DNA from: Clostridiales bacterium
Lineage (GTDB): Bacteria; Bacillota; Clostridia; Christensenellales; Aristaeellaceae
NCBI GenBank assembly: GCA_004554085.1
Contig: SFNY01000016.1
Coordinates: 1-36,574, forward strand
DNA length: 36,574 bases
Reading direction: 5' to 3'
Part shown: positions 31,767 through 36,574 of the stretch, one piece after another
Position numbering within the stretch: position 1 is the first letter of the stretch
How the letters are laid out: each line of letters opens with the position of its first letter
Program-made: the position numbers and the translations under genes
The notes under the pieces: model-generated
The model's database searches: none
Seen by the model: only the letters and a program-made list of their open reading frames with translations
Told to the model about the DNA's origin: nothing

Positions 31767-31899
31767 CAGATGGAGCGATGGTGCTCAAGCCAATGTTGCC
31801 TGCATTGCCGGCGGGGGAAGTCCGGGCGATCCGCGCGCCGGAGCCGGTTGCGAGGAGGAAATGCAGCAGTACAGACCGAGGGGATATGGGAGAATGGGA
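31767..31899 (+). ncRNA. Structured leader of the sugar transferase gene, unassigned
   Basis: The GC-rich leader of about 130 bases can form CCGGCG/CGCCGG (near 31807-31840) and holds GAGGAGG at 31852-31858. It does not match riboswitch classes I know. The stretch GGAAGTCCGGGC resembles a segment of RNase P RNA, but the rest does not. Confidence 0.3.
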
Positions 31900-33273
31900 A
31901 TGAGGAAAAAGAGAAGCGTGCGGCAGCGGATGGTCAAGGCTGCGAATGTGGTGCTGATGGCGCTCACCTTCATCCTTGCGTGGATGCTGCTGTATGATGA
32001 ACCGACGCGCAGCGCAACATCGATGCAGACGAAGGCGCTTCTGCTGCTGGTGTGTACGGCGACTTATGTCGTGATCGGTCGGATCTATGAGGCATTTCTG
32101 CTGGATGTGGAGCGGATTCATTACATGGTTTACAGCCAGATGCTGGCGGCTGCGATCACAGATCTCTTCAGCTCCATCATTCTCTGGATGGTCATGGGGC
32201 GGTATCCGAATCCGCTGTGCTATCTGCTGGTTCTCCCCCTGCAATTGGCGGTGGCGACGCTGTGGGGGGTCGCCGCCCATCGCTGGTACTTCAGGCACTT
32301 CCCGCCCAGACAGGCGCTGATTGTCGCATCAGATCCCCGGGAAGCATACCGGCTGGCCGAAACCAGGGGCTTCTCCAAGCGGTTCAGGGTTGTGAACGTC
32401 CTGTCCACAAAGCAGATGCTGCGGCTTCCGAAAAGGGAGCTGGAGGATATTGAAGCTGTATTCCTGCTCGAAACGGAGACTTCCTGGGCGGTGATGCAGC
32501 ACTGCGCGCTGAATGGCATCCGGGTCTATCGGGTGCCGCAGATCAGCGAGATTCTCGCCAGCTGCAGTACGACGGTGACGCTGTTCAATACGCCGATGCT
32601 CAGAATGGACGGCTACAATCCGGAACGGATCTATATCGCCGTGAAGCGGTGTATGGATCTGGTGCTGGTCGGATGCGCGCTGCCGCTTGTGCTGCCCGTG
32701 ATGCTGGTGATGGCCGCTGCAATCAAGCTGGAGGACGGAGGCCCTGTGTTCTATCGCCAGGAGCGTCTGACCCAGGGTGGAAGGCGCTTCTTCATCCTCA
32801 AATTCCGCAGCATGCGCGTCAATGCGGAGAGCGATGGCGTGGCCCGCCTGTCCACGGGCGTTCACGACGAGCGCATCACGAAGGTTGGGCGCGTGATCCG
32901 CATGCTGCGCCTGGATGAGCTTCCCCAGCTTCTCAACATCCTGAAGGGGGATATGTCGATCGTCGGCCCGCGCCCCGAGCGCCCGGAGTTGGCGGAGGTG
33001 TACACAAAGCGCTTCCCGGAATTCCAGCTCAGGCTGCTCGCCAAGGCGGGCCTGACGGGATACGCACAGGTGTACGGCAAGTACAATTCCACGCCGGAGG
33101 AGAAGCTTCACATGGATCTGATGTACATCCTTCGACCCAGCGTGCTGGAGGATCTGCGCATCATCATGGCAACGCTGAAGATTCTGTTCCTGCCGGAAAG
33201 TACGGAGGGAGTTGCGGAGGGGCAGACCTCCGCGATGAGAATGGACGTGTCCGACCAGTCAAAGGCGGAGTAG
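31900..33273 (+). CDS. Polyprenyl-phosphate sugar-1-phosphate transferase (exopolysaccharide priming)
   Basis: The 457-aa membrane enzyme transfers a sugar phosphate onto undecaprenyl phosphate, the first step of exopolysaccharide or capsule synthesis. Four hydrophobic segments fill the first 120 residues, followed by a CoA-binding-like Rossmann region and a further membrane segment near 250-275. The C-terminal bacterial sugar transferase domain shows VFYRQERLTQGGRRFFILKF-RSM, LRLDELPQLLNILKGDMSIV and GPRPERPE. The start is uncertain: ATG 31900 has GGGAG at ideal spacing, while in-frame ATGs at 31894 and 31861 are also possible. No other polysaccharide genes follow, so it acts with genes elsewhere. 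The sugar is not determinable. Confidence 0.92.
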   Translation: MRKKRSVRQRMVKAANVVLMALTFILAWMLLYDEPTRSATSMQTKALLLLVCTATYVVIGRIYEAFLLDVERIHYMVYSQMLAAAITDLFSSIILWMVMGRYPNPLCYLLVLPLQLAVATLWGVAAHRWYFRHFPPRQALIVASDPREAYRLAETRGFSKRFRVVNVLSTKQMLRLPKRELEDIEAVFLLETETSWAVMQHCALNGIRVYRVPQISEILASCSTTVTLFNTPMLRMDGYNPERIYIAVKRCMDLVLVGCALPLVLPVMLVMAAAIKLEDGGPVFYRQERLTQGGRRFFILKFRSMRVNAESDGVARLSTGVHDERITKVGRVIRMLRLDELPQLLNILKGDMSIVGPRPERPELAEVYTKRFPEFQLRLLAKAGLTGYAQVYGKYNSTPEEKLHMDLMYILRPSVLEDLRIIMATLKILFLPESTEGVAEGQTSAMRMDVSDQSKAE

Positions 33274-33359
33274 ACGGGCGGCGGATTCTGGAGTCGGGCG
33301 CGCTCTGGCCCGCGCCATCATCCCTTTCCCGGCTTCCGTGCGGCGATCTGAGTAGCTGT

Positions 33360-33435
33360 GTGGTGCAAAGCTGCGGCGCTTCGCACCACCATTTGTGCAT
33401 CGGCATAAGGATGGAGAGGGCGGCGAGCGCCGCCC
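33360..33435 (+). terminator. Hairpins between the sugar transferase and ferritin-like genes
   Basis: TGGTGC/GCACCA (about 33361-33389) and AGGGCGGC-GAGC-GCCGCCCT (about 33416-33436) lie in the 193-base gap. Neither has a clear T run, so termination is uncertain. No promoter was recognised for the next gene. Confidence 0.35.
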
Positions 33436-33466
33436 TGGATTGAAAACGATCAGGAGTTGATCCTTT

Positions 33467-33901
33467 ATGAGCATGTGCACCAATTATCGCCGCCAGCTGG
33501 AGGAATCGTTGCAGGATGAGCTCTGCGACGCCGGTTTCTACGCGCAGATCGCGGAGGAGGCGCCCACGGAGGAGCTGCGCGAGCTGATCATCAGCATCGT
33601 CGGCGATGAGTACGGCCACGCCAGACTTCAGGCTTCGCTGCTGGGCGTCTGTCCCCTCGAAGTCACCTGCACGCCCGACTGTCCGGGCGCCACCGGCGAC
33701 TTCTGCGCCGACGTGGAAACTGCCATTCAGGGCGAGCTCGGGGCGATTCGCCGCTACGCCGAGCTTGCCATGTGCGCGCCCACGCTGAAGATCCGCTATC
33801 TGCTGACCTCGATTCTGGGCGATGAGTATGCCCACGTACGCATCTGGACGGCCATGCTGCAGGCGAATTGCCTGTGCAAGACCTCGGCGTGCGAGAAATA
33901 G
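33467..33901 (+). CDS. Ferritin-like diiron protein with a two-fold repeat and ten cysteines
   Basis: The 144-aa protein is a four-helix bundle made of two similar halves. Each half has a glutamate followed 30 residues later by E-x-x-H (E18, E48-x-x-H51; E90, E120-x-x-H123), with the shared phrase G-D-E-Y-(G/A)-H. This is the ligand set of a rubrerythrin/ferritin-like diiron centre. Cysteines lie at 4, 20, 62, 68, 72, 80, 103, 135, 137 and 142, an unusual number; CxCxxxxC at the C-terminus could bind metal or form crosslinks. The start ATG 33467 has AGGAG 10 bases upstream, the SD lying in the loop of GATC/GATC. Related proteins occur in spore coats and in oxidative-stress defence; which applies here is unknown. 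The next gene is a FAD-Rieske oxidoreductase. Confidence 0.82.
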   Translation: MSMCTNYRRQLEESLQDELCDAGFYAQIAEEAPTEELRELIISIVGDEYGHARLQASLLGVCPLEVTCTPDCPGATGDFCADVETAIQGELGAIRRYAELAMCAPTLKIRYLLTSILGDEYAHVRIWTAMLQANCLCKTSACEK

Positions 33902-33914
33902 ACCTATGACCCAA

Positions 33915-33950
33915 GCCGGCGCTCTGCATTTGCGAGGCGCCGGCCCTTTA
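33915..33950 (+). terminator. Terminator after the ferritin-like gene
   Basis: GCCGGCGC (33915-33922) pairs with GCGCCGGC (33937-33944), followed by CCTTTAT. The T run is short, so partial read-through is possible. Confidence 0.55.
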
Positions 33951-34036
33951 TCGCTACGCGACGGGAATAGATTGCCGCCAGCTTCGCAGACTATCCACAT
34001 CGTCGTTCAGTGAAATCTTCGACGACAGGAGGAAGT

Positions 34037-35350
34037 ATGACGGAAATCGAACGTTCCCTGTGGCGCGAAGGCGCGCGCCTTCCGGCCTTTGAGCCGCTTC
34101 ATTCTGATCTGAGGACGGACGTGCTGGTCGTCGGCGGCGGGCTGGCGGGCATCCTGTGCGCGCACATGCTTCGGGAGGCGGGCGTGGACTGTGCGCTCGT
34201 GGAGGCCGCGAATCTCTGCGGCGGAGTCACCCAGAACACGACGGCCAAGCTCACCGTGCAGCACGGCCTGATCTACCACAAGCTGATGCAGACTCTGGGT
34301 CGGGAACGGGCGCAGATGTACCTTCGCGCCAACCAAAGCGCGCTGGACGCCTACCGTGCGCTCTGCGCCGGGATGGACTGCGATTTTGAAGAAAAGGACA
34401 ACCTCGTCTATTCCCGGAACGATCCGGCTCTGATCGACCGTGAGCTCGCCGCGCTTCAAAGCCTGGGCATACCTGCCCGAAGGGTCGATTCCCTGCCGCT
34501 GCCTGTGGAGACCGCCGGTGCGGTCTGCGTTCCTAATCAGGCACAGTTCGATCCGCTGAAGTTCGCCGCCGCCATCGCGAAGGGGCTGCACATCTATGAG
34601 CATACGCGGGTGCTGGAGCTTGCGCCGGGCCTCGCACGAACGACCGGCGGGAAGATCCGCGCAGAGAAGATCATCATCGCCACGCATTTTCCCATGCTGA
34701 ACAAGCATGGCCGCTACTTCCTGAAGCTGTACCAGCACCGCTCCTACGTGCTGGCGCTGGAGAACGCTGCAGACGTGCGGGGCATGTATGTGGACGAGGC
34801 GGATGTGGGCCTGTCCTTTCGCAATGCGCGCGGACTGCTGCTGCTGGGCGGCGGCGATCACCGAACCGGGAAGCAGGGCGGCGGCTGGCGGGAGCTGACG
34901 GACTTCACCCGCGTGCACTATCCGCAGGCGCACATCGTCCGCCGCTGGGCGACGCAGGATTGCATGACGCTGGACGGCGTTCCCTACATCGGGCAGTATG
35001 CCCGGAGGACGACCGATTTGTACGTGCTGACCGGCTTCAACAAGTGGGGGATGACCGGCTCGATGGCGGGCGCGCTGCTGCTCCGGGACATGCTTCTCGG
35101 CAGAGCACCGGAATGGGCGGAGGTGTTTTCACCCGCGCGATCCAGTTTGCACAAGCAGCTCCTCATCAACGCAGCGGAGGCTGTGGCCAATCTGCTCACG
35201 CCGACGGCGCCGCGCTGTCCCCACATGGGCTGCGCACTGAAGTACAATTCCCAGGAGCACTCCTGGGATTGCCCCTGTCACGGCTCCAGGTTTGCGGAAA
35301 ACGGCGAGCGGATCGACAATCCTGCGACGGGTGGCCTGAAGCAAAAATGA
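34037..35350 (+). CDS. FAD-dependent oxidoreductase with C-terminal Rieske [2Fe-2S] domain
   Basis: The 437-aa protein starts with a DAO-type FAD domain: the dinucleotide loop VLVVGGGLAGILCAHMLREAG near residue 32, the GGVTQNTTAKLTVQHGLIYH block and DGVPYIGQYA near 315. It ends with a Rieske cluster motif, C394-x-H396 and C412-x-x-H415, in the arrangement CPHMGC then CPCHGS. This order matches the YhfW-like group. It presumably passes electrons from FAD to the cluster or an external acceptor; the substrate is unknown. AGGAGG lies 4 bases before ATG 34037. The terminator upstream is weak, so it may be partly co-transcribed with the ferritin-like gene, consistent with a redox role. Confidence 0.92.
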   Translation: MTEIERSLWREGARLPAFEPLHSDLRTDVLVVGGGLAGILCAHMLREAGVDCALVEAANLCGGVTQNTTAKLTVQHGLIYHKLMQTLGRERAQMYLRANQSALDAYRALCAGMDCDFEEKDNLVYSRNDPALIDRELAALQSLGIPARRVDSLPLPVETAGAVCVPNQAQFDPLKFAAAIAKGLHIYEHTRVLELAPGLARTTGGKIRAEKIIIATHFPMLNKHGRYFLKLYQHRSYVLALENAADVRGMYVDEADVGLSFRNARGLLLLGGGDHRTGKQGGGWRELTDFTRVHYPQAHIVRRWATQDCMTLDGVPYIGQYARRTTDLYVLTGFNKWGMTGSMAGALLLRDMLLGRAPEWAEVFSPARSSLHKQLLINAAEAVANLLTPTAPRCPHMGCALKYNSQEHSWDCPCHGSRFAENGERIDNPATGGLKQK

Positions 35351-35424
35351 TACGGATTGAAAAACAGAAGGAAAAATATCGACATAAAAAAACGAAAATT
35401 GTAAAAAAAGCAATTCTAAATCGT

Positions 35425-35464
35425 TTCCTTTCTGCATATACATGTAATATCTCTATGAAAGGAA
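35425..35464. repeat. Inverted repeat upstream of spo0A copy 2
   Basis: TTCCTTTC (35425-35432) and GAAAGGAA (35457-35464) flank a 24-base AT-rich loop that contains ATACATGTAAT. It lies in the AT-rich stretch 35351-35584. It may be a regulator site or a terminator-like hairpin for the preceding gene. Confidence 0.5.
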
Positions 35465-35485
35465 GAGAAATCCGGGATCCAAAAT

Positions 35486-35514
35486 TTGCATCGGGATCGA
35501 CTGCGTGGTATAAT
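35486..35514 (+). promoter_or_regulatory. SigA-type promoter of spo0A copy 2
   Basis: TTGCAT (35486-35491), 17 bases, TATAAT (35509-35514), leaving a leader of about 65 bases. An imperfect 0A box, ATCGACA, is near 35378-35384, with a weaker one at 35495; neither is convincing. Confidence 0.75.
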
Positions 35515-35584
35515 GTATGTAGGAATCATATAGTTACCATTGGCAGTATAACGATCTTGAAGTCGGAACAGATGGAGGGATATT

Positions 35585-36367
35585 ATGGGTACGGTTCGTG
35601 TGGTCATCGCTGATGACAATCTGCAAACGCGGGAGATGCTAGCACAGTTTCTTGCCCAGCAGAATGGCATTGAGATTGTCGGCACGGCAAACAATGGTCT
35701 GGAAGCGATTGAAGAGGTGCAGAAGCAGGAGCCGGACGTTCTGATCTGCGATATGATCATGCCGCAGATGGACGGGTACGGCGTGCTGGAGCGCATGCAA
35801 AGCATGAAGCTCGCGAAGACGCCCGGAGTCATCGTGCTGACGGCGCTGAGCCGGGATGATTTCATCGCACGGGCGATCAACCTCGGCGCGTGCTACTACA
35901 TGGTGAAGCCGTTTGACTTCACGCTGCTGGCCAAGCGCGTGTTCGAGGTGGCGGGTGAGAAGGATCGTGCGGAGGCGCTGGCCGTTCAGCCGAACAAAAG
36001 CGCCGCAAGCAGTGCGGAGAGCCTGGAGGAACGGATTGCAAACCTTTTTCTGACCGTAGGAATACCCGCCCACGTCAAGGGCTATCAGTATCTGCGCGAG
36101 GGCGTACGCATGGTGGTGGACAACCCCGATCTGATGGGGCACATCACCAAGGAGCTGTATCCCGGCATTGCGCGGCGCTTCGACACAACCTCCAGCAAGG
36201 TTGAGCGCGCCATCCGCCACGCCATCGAGGTTGCCTGGAACCGCGGGCGCATCGAGGCGCTGGACGAGGCCTTCGGCAAGAATGTCTGCTCGCTGAATGA
36301 CAAGCCCACCAACGGCGAGTTCATCGCCCTGGTCAGCGACCGGATGCGGATCAAGGAGAGCGCGTGA
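35585..36367 (+). CDS. spo0A: Sporulation response regulator Spo0A, copy 2
   Basis: The 260-aa protein has the receiver domain (D10-D11, phospho-acceptor D56 in ICDMIMP, LTA, KPFD), an Ala/Ser-rich linker (about 127-143) and the Spo0A DNA-binding domain with the family blocks GIPAHVKGYQYLREGV, RRFDTTSSKVERAIRHAIEV and KPTNGEFIALVSDRM. GGAGGG stands 5 bases before ATG 35585. This copy keeps AIRHAIEVAW and the EFIALV ending nearer to the canonical Bacillus form than copy 1, so it is my guess for the ancestral gene. It lacks spoIVB upstream. The gene is monocistronic, with a SigA-type promoter and a good terminator. Confidence 0.96.
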   Translation: MGTVRVVIADDNLQTREMLAQFLAQQNGIEIVGTANNGLEAIEEVQKQEPDVLICDMIMPQMDGYGVLERMQSMKLAKTPGVIVLTALSRDDFIARAINLGACYYMVKPFDFTLLAKRVFEVAGEKDRAEALAVQPNKSAASSAESLEERIANLFLTVGIPAHVKGYQYLREGVRMVVDNPDLMGHITKELYPGIARRFDTTSSKVERAIRHAIEVAWNRGRIEALDEAFGKNVCSLNDKPTNGEFIALVSDRMRIKESA

Positions 36368-36427
36368 ATGCCACATAACGGCAGACTTCATATAGAGGAT
36401 GCATGACGGGCACCTCTGCCCGGGGTC

Positions 36428-36478
36428 GCGCCTCGGCTCCATCGGAGCCGGAAGCGATGGGGGAGAGGCGCTTCTTTG
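36428..36478 (+). terminator. Terminator after spo0A copy 2
   Basis: GCGCCTC (36428-36434) pairs with GAGGCGC (36465-36471), enclosing an inner GGCTCC/GGAGCC hairpin, then TTCTTTG. Confidence 0.75.
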
Positions 36479-36489
36479 TGCGCCGAACA

Positions 36490-36574
36490 GGCAAGATGAA
36501 ACCCCCAGTTGAACTGGGGGGTGAAGAAAAAGACTTAGAGAAAAAGGCCTCCAATGCTATACTGAAAGCGGTCT
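36490..36574 (+). mobile_element. Probable left end of an IS200/IS605-type element, cut by the window edge
   Basis: A hairpin CCCCCAGTT-G-AACTGGGGG (36502-36520) in an AAA...GGT context resembles the subterminal hairpin of IS200/IS605 elements. It is followed by a weak promoter with an extended -10, TGC-TATACT, near 36555-36563. The transposase would lie beyond the edge, so this cannot be confirmed here. Confidence 0.4.

Noticed and set aside
31800..31860. RNase P RNA-like stretch (GGAAGTCCGGGC)
   Set aside because: Only this short piece is similar; the rest of the conserved core and the required length are absent.
35351..35584. Strong 0A boxes for autoregulation of spo0A copy 2
   Set aside because: Only imperfect matches such as ATCGACA were found, not enough to annotate a binding site.

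Overview
The window is GC-rich DNA (GC content judged by eye) that reads best as a chromosomal segment of an endospore-forming Firmicute of the class Clostridia. The sequence carries two Spo0A master regulators, a SipL-type spore-envelope protein (SPOCS/DUF3794 domains plus a LysM-like tail), a CtsR operator, strong GGAGG ribosome-binding sites, and KdpDE and Trk/Ktr genes of Gram-positive style. I cannot name the genus. No tRNA, rRNA, CRISPR array or phage module is visible.

Layout: (1) 1-105 looks like the right end of an IS200/IS605-type element, and about 36490-36574 looks like the left end of another. (2) 314-3849 holds a secreted L,D-transpeptidase and the SipL-like protein. (3) 3921-6591 holds a small heat-shock gene with a CtsR operator and a possible SD-sequestering hairpin, divergent from a tetR-MFS efflux pair with matching palindromic operators. 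(4) 6728-9920 is a forward operon of an M29 aminopeptidase, a NYN-LOTUS protein and a membrane-anchored EEP-fold hydrolase. (5) 9994-16352 has a reverse GNAT gene, forward ddl-murF for cell-wall precursor synthesis, then reverse DUF3810, RluA and Sfp-type transferase genes. (6) 16401-17853 is a lower-GC acyltransferase gene between imperfect direct repeats. (7) Reverse pgi, forward spo0A copy 1, then a potassium operon: trkH, trkA, a 55-aa membrane protein, kdpD, kdpE. (8) 26179-31344 is one very large reverse gene for a secreted multidomain protein ending in a caspase-like (clan CD) peptidase. (9) 31900-36367 holds a polyprenyl-phosphate sugar transferase, a cysteine-rich ferritin-like protein, a FAD-Rieske oxidoreductase and spo0A copy 2.

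Themes: the window is rich in envelope functions (3-3 crosslinking, D-Ala-D-Ala and MurF steps, exopolysaccharide priming, surface acylation, secreted protease) and sporulation control (two Spo0A, SipL). KdpDE sits with a Trk/Ktr transporter, and no kdpFABC is in the window, so the sensor pair probably serves potassium uptake by Trk. The ferritin-like and FAD-Rieske genes are plausible redox or oxygen-stress partners. The strongest candidates for something new are the paired spo0A genes, the giant caspase-like surface protein, the NYN-LOTUS/EEP operon and the small protein between trkA and kdpD.
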